Assembly: GCA_963708775.1 (NCBI GenBank)
Contig: CAVPTI010000002.1
Coordinates: 484,029-548,028 of the forward strand
Reading direction: 5' to 3'
DNA from: JAGVSR01 sp963708775
Lineage (GTDB): Bacteria; Pseudomonadota; Alphaproteobacteria; Rhizobiales; Hyphomicrobiaceae
Length of the DNA: 64,000 bases
Below the pieces are notes generated by a model. The model saw only the letters and a list, made by a program, of their open reading frames with translations, had not been told where the DNA came from and did no database searches. Of this stretch, positions 1 to 9,143 are shown one piece after another. A program made the position numbers and the translations under genes. Each line of letters begins with the position of its first letter. Position 1 is the first letter of the stretch.

Positions 1-608
1 TGGCGCATGCCACCGGCCCAATCCGGCTTTGTGGGAAGCAGCTTCCAGTCTGCGAGCTTGTCGCTGGCGACTTTTTTCGTAATGTTGGGGATCGTCTTTG
101 GGGCCGGAAGAGGCGCGGACGGCGGGCCCAGAGCGGTGAGGGCGCGCCAGAACGGCGTGTAGACCTTGAAGGGATCGCCGGTTTTGGTGCGCACGTCTTC
201 CGGTTCGCGCAGCATCGCGCTGGCAAAGCGTTTGACGTCGATACCGGTGCTAGTTGAGCGGGCTCTTATTCGCTCTTCCTGAGCACGAGCCCAGGGTTCG
301 TATGCGCGCGAGAAGTAGAGCGCGGTAGCACCGGTTTCGGCGGCAATCGATGCCAGTTCGTGTTCCGTGTCGCCGCTGCGAAGCACAAGGGGCGCGCCGA
401 GATCAGCCAGCGACGCGGCGAGCGCGGAGAGAGAATGATGCAACCACCAGAGCGAGGCACTGCCCGGTGCCCAGTGGCCAGCTGCCTTCAGGTCGTGCAC
501 GTAGACTGGAACGACTGGTGCACCGGTGGCGACGGCCGCTGATAAGGCCCGATGGTCGGCGAGCCGCAAATCGTTGCGGAACCAGACAATAATGGGTTTG
601 GCGGACAT
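1..608 (-). CDS. phrB: Deoxyribodipyrimidine photolyase, N-terminal part (runs off the left edge)
   Basis: Reading the minus strand from the ATG at 608 gives an open frame of about 202 codons to the window edge, so the 3' end is missing. The protein starts MSAKPIIVWFRNDLRLADHR, the classic start of the photolyase alpha/beta antenna domain, and continues with PVYVHDL, a SLWWLHHSL block and FKVYTPFWRAL, all typical of class I CPD photolyases and bacterial cryptochromes. Family knowledge: the enzyme splits cyclobutane pyrimidine dimers with blue light, using FAD plus an antenna chromophore. The FAD-binding C-terminal half lies outside the window, so photolyase and cryptochrome cannot be separated fully. 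Repair photolyase is the more likely call. Confidence 0.93.
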   Translation of the reverse strand, partial: MSAKPIIVWFRNDLRLADHRALSAAVATGAPVVPVYVHDLKAAGHWAPGSASLWWLHHSLSALAASLADLGAPLVLRSGDTEHELASIAAETGATALYFSRAYEPWARAQEERIRARSTSTGIDVKRFASAMLREPEDVRTKTGDPFKVYTPFWRALTALGPPSAPLPAPKTIPNITKKVASDKLADWKLLPTKPDWAGGMR

Positions 609-712
609 TCAGATCCCGGTGAGACTAGACACGGTGGCGAGCAAGCCATCGACGTACCAAGTCAACGTCGTTCCATGCCGCGCGGATCAGCCGAAGCTTT
701 ACCCTGAATGCG

Positions 713-2524
713 CTAGTTGAAGAGTAGTTCGAAGATGTTCTTCGGTTTCTTCTTCTTCTGCACTGTCCGGATCGGCTTCGAGGACGAGGGGGCGTTCACA
801 CGAGGCATGCCCATGGGATCATTCCACGGTGCCCACGCCGTTCCAGTCGGCGCGCCGGAGGACAGGCGGCGGGTTCCCGCAGCCCCGATCGCGGCCCCGG
901 CCGCCAGGGCACTGACATTCGCCGGTGTGTCGAGCGGAAACTCTTCCGTCAACCCATCGACTGCCGTCACCGTGATGCGGTTGTCTTCGAAGGACCACGA
1001 GGTGGTTTTGCTGCCATCGCTGCCTGATCGCTTGTTTGGCACAATCGTCACCACGCGCTGGCCGGGAATATCGATCAATGCGGCCATCTCCATCTCGTCA
1101 GAGCCGCGATTCGTCTGCAGTTGGCCGGCGGCGAACTTCAAGATGCCGAAGCTCTCGTGCGGAGCCGGTTGAACATCCCAGCCGCTCAGCTTGGGGAGGC
1201 CTTCGCTGAACATTTCGATCGGCACAGCCACACGCGGGAACGCGTCGTTGATCGCTTCGAACTGCGTACCATTGCGAATGACCCGCCAGCCGTCGATTTC
1301 GCCGGCCTTAGCGACATCGATGCGGTCACTGCCCGCTGCCGTATCGATCCGCTGGAGAAGTTCGATCGCATCCTTCGATCCAGGGCGCCACGCGCGCGCG
1401 AGTTTTGCATCCGCGATGGCCTGATCGAGCAGGCCCTGTGCTTCTTCGATCTCGGCTTTTGCCCAGAGAACGTCGCCGCTCTTCGGATCGAGTTTGAGCG
1501 CGGTTTCGATGTCCTTTTGACCGACGCCCACCTGTCCCGTCTGCTTGTAGACGAAAGCGCGGTACGCAAATGCGCGCGCCGAACGCGGATCGAGTTCGAT
1601 AGCGCGATTGAGGTCTGCAAAGGCTTCATCGAACGCACTGGCGCGCGCCTGCGTCAGGCCGCGTCCGAGATATGCCCCGACGTTCTTGGGATCGAGAGTG
1701 AGTGCTTGCGTGAAGTCTTTCAGAGCAGCGGGAAGGTCGCGCAGGGCCAGATAGGCCTCACCGCGCAGAACGTAGATTTCCGGGTTGCTGACGTCGAAGG
1801 CGGCGGCACGTGAGACATCCTCGATCGCCTCCTGGTAGTTGGCGATCATCAGTTTTGCCGAGGCGCGGTCGAGATAACCCTGGACGAAGCGGCTGTCGGC
1901 CATGAGTGCACGGGTGAAATCGCGTGCAGCTGAATGCGGGCGCAGCATGGCGAGGTAGACTTGCCCGCGGCCGGCGAGCGGCGCCGGCATCTGCGGGCTC
2001 AACTGCACGGCGCGCGTGTAATCGGCGATAGCATCGCCTTGCTGGCCGAGGCGCACGTAAAGACCGGCGCGATTGTTGAAGGCGGACGTGTACCCCGGCG
2101 CCAGGAGGATGGCGCGATCGAGATCCTTCAGGGCCTCCTTCAACAGGCCAAGGGAGACGAGCAGGTTGCCGCGGTTGTTGTAGATGGCTGCATATTCGGG
2201 GAAGAGGCCCGCGGCCGCGTTGAAGTCTTCGACGGCAAGTTTGACCTGACCGGCCCGCGCATAGGCAACACCGCGATCGTTGAGAAGGGTCGCGCGGCGA
2301 TCGTTGGTGAGCGTGTTGTCGCCCAGCGCCGCCGAATAGGCGTTGATCGCCTCGTTCGTCTGTCCGCGAGCGAGGTGACCGGCGGCCGTGTCGGCAAGGC
2401 TCGACGCGGGACTTGCCGCTCCTTGAGCCAAAACCGGCGAGCAAAGGCCGAGTGCCGCGGCAATGACGGCACCACGGATCCAAGCACCCACCGTGTTCCA
2501 ACCTTTTTCGAGGTCGTCCGACAC
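713..2524 (-). CDS. Secreted TPR-repeat protein
   Basis: About 603 residues from a GTG at 2524, chosen because AAGGA lies six bases upstream and a signal peptide follows at once (hydrophobic IRGAVIAAALGLCSPVLAQG, cleavage near residue 40). The frame stays open further upstream, but that part is not protein-like and would overlap the divergent thioesterase. Residues 45-400 are about ten tandem tetratricopeptide repeats with the usual A/G-Y-F-A-P spacing, for example a unit ending AIELDPRSARAFAYRA. The C-terminal 200 residues resemble no family I recognise and end in a lysine-rich stretch (VQKKKKPKNIFELLFN). TPRs imply a protein-protein scaffold, probably periplasmic. The partner is unknown. 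Confidence 0.85.
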   Translation of the reverse strand: MSDDLEKGWNTVGAWIRGAVIAAALGLCSPVLAQGAASPASSLADTAAGHLARGQTNEAINAYSAALGDNTLTNDRRATLLNDRGVAYARAGQVKLAVEDFNAAAGLFPEYAAIYNNRGNLLVSLGLLKEALKDLDRAILLAPGYTSAFNNRAGLYVRLGQQGDAIADYTRAVQLSPQMPAPLAGRGQVYLAMLRPHSAARDFTRALMADSRFVQGYLDRASAKLMIANYQEAIEDVSRAAAFDVSNPEIYVLRGEAYLALRDLPAALKDFTQALTLDPKNVGAYLGRGLTQARASAFDEAFADLNRAIELDPRSARAFAYRAFVYKQTGQVGVGQKDIETALKLDPKSGDVLWAKAEIEEAQGLLDQAIADAKLARAWRPGSKDAIELLQRIDTAAGSDRIDVAKAGEIDGWRVIRNGTQFEAINDAFPRVAVPIEMFSEGLPKLSGWDVQPAPHESFGILKFAAGQLQTNRGSDEMEMAALIDIPGQRVVTIVPNKRSGSDGSKTTSWSFEDNRITVTAVDGLTEEFPLDTPANVSALAAGAAIGAAGTRRLSSGAPTGTAWAPWNDPMGMPRVNAPSSSKPIRTVQKKKKPKNIFELLFN

Positions 2525-2690
2525 GCCGGATCCTTTCAAGTTGCTGATCGATCTTATTGCCAAATAAGACACCGGTTTGGGCAACTCCGCCGTCTGGGTC
2601 AATACTGCCAGGGAACCTAAGTCGCGAATATGGCTATCACGGGTGACGGTGCATCTGATGCGCCTCAGCAGATACGGAGACGACATATTC

Positions 2691-3269
2691 ATGAACCTTT
2701 GGCTGCGGTTGTTTCGGTGCCTCATTGCCGCTTTCTTCGGTCGTCCGCTCGATCCTGGGCAGGGGGTCTCGCGACTTACGTTCCGTGTGTGGCCGCACGA
2801 TCTGGATCCGTCGCTGCACATGAACAACGGCCGCTATCTTACGCTCATGGATCTTGGCCGGCTCGATGTCCTGGCGCGGAGCGGGCTGTTGCGGGCGGCC
2901 TGGCGGCACGGCTGGACGCCCATCGCGAGCGGCATCCAGATTCGGTACCGGCGGGAATTGCGGCTGTGGCAAGCGTTCCGCATCGAAACGCGGCTCGTGG
3001 GATGGCAAACGCATCTCGTCGTCATGGAGCAGCGGTTCGTGATCGAGACAGGACCCTATGCCGGGCAAACTGCGGCCATCGCCCTGTTCAAAGGCGGGCT
3101 CTATGACCGCGCCGAGCGCCGGTTCATCGACGTCAACCGCTTGATGACCGAAGCCGATGTGAAGGCGGAAAGTCCTACATTGACGCCGGATGTCGTGGCG
3201 TTTCTCGCGTCAGACGATGCGATGCGGCAGGTCTTGGGTCGGGGAAGTCACGGGGTCGCTTCCGGTTAA
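2691..3269 (+). CDS. Hotdog-fold acyl-CoA thioesterase family protein
   Basis: 192 residues from the ATG at 2691, preceded by GGAGA about ten bases upstream. The longer upstream frame lacks protein character. The signature DPSLHMNNGRYLTLMDLGRL is the hotdog-fold 4HBT/THEM6-like active-site segment; in this family the residue in the HMNNGRY region contacts the thioester. A hydrophobic N-terminus (LWLRLFRCLIAAFFG) may tether it to the membrane. It lies divergent from the TPR gene with about 165 bases between. Family knowledge suggests hydrolysis of acyl-CoA thioesters. The substrate cannot be deduced. Confidence 0.8.
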   Translation: MNLWLRLFRCLIAAFFGRPLDPGQGVSRLTFRVWPHDLDPSLHMNNGRYLTLMDLGRLDVLARSGLLRAAWRHGWTPIASGIQIRYRRELRLWQAFRIETRLVGWQTHLVVMEQRFVIETGPYAGQTAAIALFKGGLYDRAERRFIDVNRLMTEADVKAESPTLTPDVVAFLASDDAMRQVLGRGSHGVASG

Positions 3270-3379
3270 GAGGGCGAGCGAGAACGGCAGGCATTGAAAG
3301 CTCCCGGGGCGGCTACAATGACGTGGCACAGGCGCCGGATGCGGCTCGCGCGGCTCTCGATGCGGCCGGGTCAATCTGA

Positions 3380-4925
3380 TCACGTGAATTGTGCCAGGAC
3401 CTGGGGCAACGCCTCGGGAAGATCTTCCGCTATCAATCCGCGTCCGAAGCGGCCCGCTGCGTCGCCGTGCATCCAGACGGCGGCGCAGGCGGCGTCGAAA
3501 GCCGGCATGCCTTGGGCGAGAAGGCCCGTTGCGATGCCGGCAAGTACATCGCCCGATCCGGCGGTTGCGAGCCACGGGGGTGCGTTGGCGTTGATCGCGG
3601 CACGGCCATCGGGAGATGCGATGACGGTGTCGGCGCCTTTCAGGATGACGATCGCGCCGGATTGACTGGCGGCTGCGCGGGCGCGCTCGAGCTTCGAGCC
3701 GGAGCACTCGGGGAAAAGGCGAGCGAACTCGCCTTCGTGGGGTGTGAGCACCACCGGGCGTTCGGGGTTTTCCCGGATGATGTCGAACAGGGAGGCCGGG
3801 CGCGCAGCGGCGGATGTGAGTGCGCTCGTGAAGCCGAAGCCGACGCTGTCTTCGTCATCGCGTTTGGTCTCGGCAAACGACGTCAGCGCATCGGCGTCGA
3901 GGACGACGGCGGCGCCCGAGCGCAAGGCTGCTGCTGTCCACTCGGCTGTTTCGGGCCCGATGCCGGCGCCGGGGCCGATCAGGATGGCGTTCTTGCGTTT
4001 GTCTTCCAGAATGCGGGATAGCGCGGCAGCGCTTTCGCACGGCGCGATCATGATGGCCGTCAGATGGGCTGCGTTTTCCGGCAAGGCCGACGGGGGGCTC
4101 GCGACAGTGACGAGGCCGGCTCCGGCGCGCAGCGCCCCACGGGCAGCAAGACGTGCGGCGCCCGAGTGGAACGCCGGCCCTGAAACGACAAGGGCGTGAC
4201 CGCGTGCATACTTGTGGGCGTCCAGTCGCGGATGAGGAAGGGTAGCCGTCCAAAGAGCGGGGGCGTTCTCGAATGTCGTGACGGCGAGATCGCCGGCGAG
4301 AACGGACGAGGGAATTCCGATGTCGGCCAGGATGACCTCTCCGCAGAGTCGCGCGTCCCGGGAGGAGCAGGTGGCCGGGCTTCTTGCGGAAAAACGTGAC
4401 CGTGCGGGTTGCATGAACGATTGCACCGTGGGCTTGGCCGGTGGTGCCATCGAGCCCGCTCGGGACATCGACGGCCAGCACGGGAAGGCCACTCGCGTTG
4501 ACCGCCTCGATCATCGCAGCGGCCACCCCGTCGGGCGGACGACTGAGGCCGGCCCCGAATAAGGCGTCAATGACGAGATGCATGCTTTGGAGTGCAGCCG
4601 GGTCCATGGCACGAACGGGGCCGTCCCAGCGACGGGCCGCTTCGGCCGCGTCGCCCTTCAGCGTCGATTTCTCGCCGATGAGATGGAGGCGGACGTCATA
4701 GCTGGCGCGTTTGAGAAGACGGGCTGCCACAAAACCGTCGCCGCCGTTGTTGCCGGGACCACACAGAACGGAAACGCGCGAACCCGGCTTGACCATGGCC
4801 ATTGCCTGTTCGGCGACGGCGCGACCGGCATTTTCCATGAGTGTTTGCGAGGCGATGCCTGCGGCGACGGCCGCGCGGTCGGCGCGAGACATCTGATCGT
4901 TGGTCAGCACCTCCAGCATCGGCAT
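3380..4925 (-). CDS. nnr: Bifunctional NAD(P)H-hydrate epimerase / ADP-dependent dehydratase (one frame break)
   Basis: Repairs damaged hydrated NAD(P)H. The N-terminal YjeF_N epimerase domain starts at the ATG at 4925 (AAGGA five bases upstream) and contains GPGNNGGDGFVAARLL and DVPSGLDGTTG. The C-terminal carbohydrate-kinase-like dehydratase domain contains VVLTPHEGEFARLF, AVVLDADALT and the catalytic loop LATAGSGDVLAGIATG. The two domains lie in different frames. Removing one base near 4349 restores a continuous protein of about 514 residues through PGRA-LCGEVILADIG, and the span of 1546 bases is one more than a multiple of three. All motifs are intact, so a sequencing insertion is more likely than decay, but a true frameshift is not excluded. 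It is divergent from glnB. Confidence 0.9.
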
Positions 4926-5184
4926 GCGGTTCCTTATGGGTGGGGCAAGACGTTGATCGCGCGGTCCCGTCCGAGATTTTCTAGCCTATCCTTGCGGTGA
5001 TGCGCACGGGGAGAGGGAAAGGCATGGGCGACCCTCGCAGTGCAGCGGCGGGCTCCGGGGAGTGATCATTTGACTGGCGCAACGCCTAACTTTTGGTCTA
5101 TTGACCGGTCCGGCGGCAGCCAAAAAACAGGCGAAATTTATCTAGTTGGTTGACTTACATTAATAAAATTAGCGCCACAGAAGT

Positions 5185-5200
5185 TGGCATGTGGCGTGCT
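5185..5200 (+). promoter_or_regulatory. Sigma-54 (RpoN) type -24/-12 promoter for glnBA
   Basis: The sequence TGGCATGTGGCGTGCT carries GG and GC elements with the exact 10-base gap of the RpoN consensus (TGGCAC-N5-TTGCA), with two mismatches. The predicted transcription start is near 5212, about 47 bases upstream of the glnB ATG. In other alphaproteobacteria glnB-glnA is transcribed from an NtrC-activated sigma-54 promoter, which supports the call. I did not find a convincing NtrC palindrome upstream. The rest of 4926-5258 shows no gene. Confidence 0.62.
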
Positions 5201-5258
5201 AACCATCGCGCGTGCGGGATTGGGGCAGGCGCCAGTCCGCCGGGGAGGCCGAGGAATC

Positions 5259-5597
5259 ATGAAAAAAATCGAAGCCATCATTAAACCGTTCAAACTCGAC
5301 GAAGTGAAGGAAGCGCTCCAGGAGATCGGCCTGCAAGGAATTACCGTGATCGAGGCGAAGGGATTCGGCCGCCAGAAGGGGCACACCGAACTCTACCGCG
5401 GCGCAGAATATGTCGTTGATTTTCTGCCCAAGGTGAAAATCGAGGTGGTTTTGGCCGACGAGATGCTCGATAAGGCCGTCGAAGCGATCCAGAAAGCGGC
5501 CAAGACCGGCCGCATCGGGGATGGCAAAATCTTTATCTCGAACGTCGAGGAAGCCATTCGCATCCGGACTGGTGAACACGGCGCGGACGCGATCTGA
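5259..5597 (+). CDS. glnB: Nitrogen regulatory protein P-II
   Basis: 112 residues, the exact PII length, from the ATG at 5259 behind GAGGAATC. It begins MKKIEAIIKPFKLDEVKEAL and has the T-loop with the uridylylation tyrosine in HTELYRGAEYVVDFLPK (Tyr51), then the B-loop TGRIGDGKIF. PII senses 2-oxoglutarate, ATP/ADP and glutamine (through GlnD uridylylation) and controls GlnE, NtrB and AmtB. The T-loop residues and direct linkage to glnA fit GlnB better than GlnK, which normally sits beside amtB. glnA follows after 65 bases, so they are probably one operon under the sigma-54 element. Confidence 0.97.
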   Translation: MKKIEAIIKPFKLDEVKEALQEIGLQGITVIEAKGFGRQKGHTELYRGAEYVVDFLPKVKIEVVLADEMLDKAVEAIQKAAKTGRIGDGKIFISNVEEAIRIRTGEHGADAI

Positions 5598-5662
5598 AAA
5601 ATGCAGCGGGCCGCAAGAGCCTTGCGCATTGCCATTCAACTGGGATCTCAAGGGGAGTTCTA

Positions 5663-7072
5663 ATGAAGACGGTCAACGACGTCCTCAAACTCATCAAGGA
5701 CAAGGACGTGAAGTTCGTGGACCTTCGGTTCTCGGACACCAAGGGCAAGATGCAGCACGTCACCGCCGACGTTTCTTGCGTCGACGAAGCGATGTTCAGC
5801 GACGGTTATGCCTTCGATGGCTCCTCGATCGCCGGCTGGAAAGGCATCGAAGCCTCCGACATGCTCTTGATGCCGGACGCAGCATCGGCACACATCGACC
5901 CCTTCTTCGCCCAGTCCACGCTCGCCATCTTCTGCGACGTGCTCGAACCTTCGACCGGACAGCCCTATGAGCGCGACCCGCGCTCGATCGCGAAGAAGGC
6001 CGAGGCCTTCATGCTCTCACAGGGTATCGGCGACGCCGTTTACTTTGGTCCCGAAGCTGAATTCTTCATTTTCGACGACGTCAAGTTTTCGACCGACATG
6101 TACAAGGTTGGGTTCCAGGTCGACAGCTCGGAGCTGCCGTCGAACTCCGACACTTCGTACGAAATGGGCAACCTTGCCCACCGTCCGCGCGTGAAGGGTG
6201 GCTACTTCCCGGTCCCGCCGATCGACAGCTGCCAGGATATGCGCTCGGAGATGCTCTCGGTGCTCACCGAAATGGGCGTCACGGTGGAAAAGCATCACCA
6301 TGAAGTTGCGTCGGCCCAGCACGAGCTTGGCGTGAAGTTCGGCCCCATGATCCAGATGGCCGACCACATGCAGATCTATAAGTACGTGGTGCATCAGGTT
6401 GCGCAGGCGTACGGCAAGACCGCGACGTTCATGCCGAAGCCGATCTTCGGCGACAATGGCTCGGGCATGCACGTCCACCAGTCGATCTGGAAGGCCGGAC
6501 AGCCGATGTTCGCCGGCAATAAGTACGCGGACCTCTCGGATACCTGCCTCTACTACATCGGCGGTATTCTCAAGCACGCCAAAGCCATCAATGCTTTCAC
6601 GAACCCGCTGACGAACTCCTACAAGCGCCTCGTGCCAGGGTATGAAGCCCCCGTGCTGCTCGCCTACTCGGCGCGCAACCGTTCGGCGTCTTGCCGCATT
6701 CCGCATGTGTCGTCGCCAAAGGCAAAGCGCATCGAAATCCGCTTCCCTGATCCGGGTGCAAATCCCTACCTCGCCTTTACGGCGATGTTGATGGCCGGTC
6801 TCGACGGTATCTTGAACAAGATCAGTCCAGGCGATCCGATGGACAAGAACCTCTACGACCTGCCGCCTGCGGAACTCGCCAAGATTCCGACGGTGGCCGG
6901 ATCGCTGCGCGAAGCACTCGACGCTCTCGACAAGGATCGCGCCTTCTTGAAGGCCGGTGGCGTCATGAACGACGACATGATCGATGCCTACATCGAACTG
7001 CGCATGGCAGAAAACATGCGCTACGAGATGACGCCGCATCCGGTCGAGTACGACATGTATTATTCTGTTTAA
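5663..7072 (+). CDS. glnA: Glutamine synthetase, type I
   Basis: 469 residues, the normal GSI length, with GGGGAG eight bases before the ATG. It catalyses ATP-dependent amidation of glutamate to glutamine as a dodecamer. Visible landmarks: DGYAFDGSSIAGWKGI (N-terminal latch region), FGPEAEFFIFDDV (metal ligands), NGSGMHVHQS (ATP and metal site) and NRSASCRIP. DKNLYDLPPAE holds the adenylylation tyrosine, so GlnE control is expected. Second gene of the glnBA operon. Confidence 0.98.
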   Translation: MKTVNDVLKLIKDKDVKFVDLRFSDTKGKMQHVTADVSCVDEAMFSDGYAFDGSSIAGWKGIEASDMLLMPDAASAHIDPFFAQSTLAIFCDVLEPSTGQPYERDPRSIAKKAEAFMLSQGIGDAVYFGPEAEFFIFDDVKFSTDMYKVGFQVDSSELPSNSDTSYEMGNLAHRPRVKGGYFPVPPIDSCQDMRSEMLSVLTEMGVTVEKHHHEVASAQHELGVKFGPMIQMADHMQIYKYVVHQVAQAYGKTATFMPKPIFGDNGSGMHVHQSIWKAGQPMFAGNKYADLSDTCLYYIGGILKHAKAINAFTNPLTNSYKRLVPGYEAPVLLAYSARNRSASCRIPHVSSPKAKRIEIRFPDPGANPYLAFTAMLMAGLDGILNKISPGDPMDKNLYDLPPAELAKIPTVAGSLREALDALDKDRAFLKAGGVMNDDMIDAYIELRMAENMRYEMTPHPVEYDMYYSV

Positions 7073-7137
7073 GGGCGGTTGGGATGCTCACAGGCATCCG
7101 CGCTGTTTAGACAGGTCGTGAACTCCGGGGGGAGTGA

Positions 7138-7170
7138 TGGGGGGGCGCTTCGGGCCGCCCTTTCGCTTTG
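7138..7170 (+). terminator. Possible terminator downstream of glnA
   Basis: A run of G residues forms a short stem, GGGCG with CGCCC, around a CTTCGGGC loop, followed by TTT. The stem is short and the U tract brief, so this is a weak call. Confidence 0.35.
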
Positions 7171-7236
7171 CAGCTGGCTCGGCGAATGGCAGCGTGACAA
7201 GCCGCGCGTTCGAATGAGCCGCAGAGCGGTTGATGA

Positions 7237-7530
7237 TCAGTAGAAGATCAACACGCCCAACAGCACGAACGCGAGTGCGGCACGATAGAAGTTGCGCTCG
7301 TTCGCCCAGAGCCAGTTGAGAAGTCTCCGCGGCATCTCGGCCCAGCTGAGGCGCGCGAGCCACGACAACATCAAGCCGACAACAAGACCGATCGACAGCG
7401 AACGATAATCCAGCAGAGGTGCGCCTTCACTGACGGGAGCGCGCATCAACCCTGCGCCGATCATGGCGACCGCACTGGCTGCAATCAAACCGACGGCCAT
7501 CAGTGAAACGAAACTGAGTACGGGCTTCAT
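7237..7530 (-). CDS. Small integral membrane protein, unknown function
   Basis: 97 residues with three likely transmembrane segments: residues 5-27, about 45-62 and 78-96, the last ending at the C-terminus (AALAFVLLGVLIFY). The linker between the second and third segments carries Trp and Arg residues (LSWAEMPRRLLNWLWANERN). It is convergent with glnA and monocistronic. I do not recognise the family. Confidence 0.6.
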   Translation of the reverse strand: MKPVLSFVSLMAVGLIAASAVAMIGAGLMRAPVSEGAPLLDYRSLSIGLVVGLMLSWLARLSWAEMPRRLLNWLWANERNFYRAALAFVLLGVLIFY

Positions 7531-8303
7531 CGTGACGAGCTTTCTCCTCTGCGTCGTCGCAGCCTAGCTTTTTCGATTTAACAATTGGTCAACCATGACC
7601 GTCGCAGTGCAGTGCGAGATCAGTTCAGTGGCCACATCGTTTGTGAATTGACAGCTGTCGGGACGAGGCGCAGTCTTTGGTCATTCTCGAAGGGAGGTCT
7701 AAGAAAATGTCTCCACCGGGTAGTCTTTCGCCGCTGTAGAAGCGGCCCTGACGCAGCACTTCTGACGCGATGCGCGGCGTGCCAGCACGCGGCAAAGATC
7801 GTTGGGACTTGCGAGAAACGTGAGCAAAGCGGCAGCGCAGATGCGCTATGCGCGACTGGCTCACAAAGTTTCTAACATGCGTTGGTCAAGCGCCGTCTCG
7901 AAGCGGCAGAAACAGAAAAATTTGAACTGATGTAACGGAGTGCCATCGTCGCTCGTGCCGATGTCCGGTACGTGTGCCCGATGACGGAGATTTCGGTCGG
8001 GAGACGAGCGTGACCGCGGTACGCTCTCATAAGTCCGACTGGAACGTCAGCATGGCGGCGGGACGCAACTCTGATGATCTAAGGTGATTGGGTCGGGAGA
8101 ACAGGCGGCACATCGAGGAACGGCAACACGGATCCGGGTCAGCGCCCAGCGCACCGACCCACGACGGACCGGACGGCCGGCAACCCGAACCGCAAACATC
8201 CTCTCCGAACGAGCCCAGCGCTCTGAGCCCGGGACAGGCAGCCGCCTTTTCCGGGCTCTTGCTTTGCGGATGCCATGTCGGCGTAGAGCTGCAACAAAGC
8301 GCC
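7531..8303. other. Intergenic stretch with no supportable gene
   Basis: About 770 bases between the start of the small membrane protein gene (minus strand) and the DUF4846 gene (plus strand). Short frames on both strands lack protein-like composition and ribosome sites. An eight-base inverted repeat GAGCCCGG/CCGGGCTC near 8225-8260 could form a hairpin, but its loop is long and it has no U tract. The stretch probably holds divergent promoters. I see nothing else in it. Confidence 0.5.
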
Positions 8304-9143
8304 ATGATCCGATGCCAGCTTTTTCGACTGATGACCAACCATGGTGCCGATTGCGTGCTGTCCCTCAGAGCTTTCATTGCCGTCTTTCTACTCAGCGTCC
8401 TTTCGAGCGGCGCACCACTGGTCGCGGCCGAGTCTCGATATCTTTGGAAACCCGAATCTGCCGGCGAAGCGCTCGAACGGCGATATCCGCCTCCGACCGG
8501 CTTTGCGCGGGTGCCGGTGGAGCCGCAGTCGTTCGCCGAATGGCTGCGTGGGCTGCCAATGAAGTCGTCCGGCACGGCCGTTCTCCTGCACACGGGGGCG
8601 CAGAAGTGGCGGCAGGATGTGCATGCGGGCGTCGTGGACATCGACGTGGGTCAGCGCGATCTGCAGCAATGCGCCGACGCGGTGATGCGGCTTCGTGCAG
8701 AGTGGCTCTACTCACTCGGCCGCAAGTCCGACATCGCGTTCAACGACACGCAAGGCAAGCGGCTGCGGTTCTCTTCGCGATCGAAGCAGGACTATCCCGG
8801 CTTTCGAAAGTACATGGATTTTGTTTTCGCCTACGCAGGGACGTATTCGCTCGAGCGGGAGCTCGCAGAAGTGGATGTGGATGACATCCGCGCGGGAGAT
8901 GTCTTCATCAAAGGCGGATTTCCTGGGCACGCCGTGCTCGTGACCGATGTCGTGGCCAATCCGGCCACGGGGGAGAAGCGCTTTCTGCTGATGCAGAGCT
9001 ACATGCCGGCGCAGGACATCCACGTGTTGAAGAACCCGGCCTCAGCGGACGGCTCGCCTTGGTATTCGACGACGTTCGGCGCGACGCTCGTGACACCCGA
9101 ATGGCAATTCTCGCGATTGCAACTCAGGCGCTGGAGGTCTTGA
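8304..9143 (+). CDS. DUF4846 domain protein, secreted
   Basis: 279 residues from the ATG at 8304; an ATG at 8331 is an alternative. Both precede a hydrophobic signal segment (SLRAFIAVFLLSVLSSGAPLVAA). The mature part matches the DUF4846 pattern: DIDVGQRDLQQCADAVMRLR, then FRKYMDFVFAYAGTYSL, DIRAGDVFIKGGFPGHAVLV, LLMQSYMPAQDIHVLKNP and TPEWQF. The conserved Cys, His, Gln and Asp set suggests an enzyme, but no activity is established to my knowledge. Its 3' end overlaps the convergent NlpC/P60 gene by 20 bases. Confidence 0.85.
   Translation: MIRCQLFRLMTNHGADCVLSLRAFIAVFLLSVLSSGAPLVAAESRYLWKPESAGEALERRYPPPTGFARVPVEPQSFAEWLRGLPMKSSGTAVLLHTGAQKWRQDVHAGVVDIDVGQRDLQQCADAVMRLRAEWLYSLGRKSDIAFNDTQGKRLRFSSRSKQDYPGFRKYMDFVFAYAGTYSLERELAEVDVDDIRAGDVFIKGGFPGHAVLVTDVVANPATGEKRFLLMQSYMPAQDIHVLKNPASADGSPWYSTTFGATLVTPEWQFSRLQLRRWRS

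Noticed and set aside
7585..7875. 96-codon open frame upstream of the DUF4846 gene
   Set aside because: No ribosome site, and it overlaps an equally long antisense frame. Neither looks coding.
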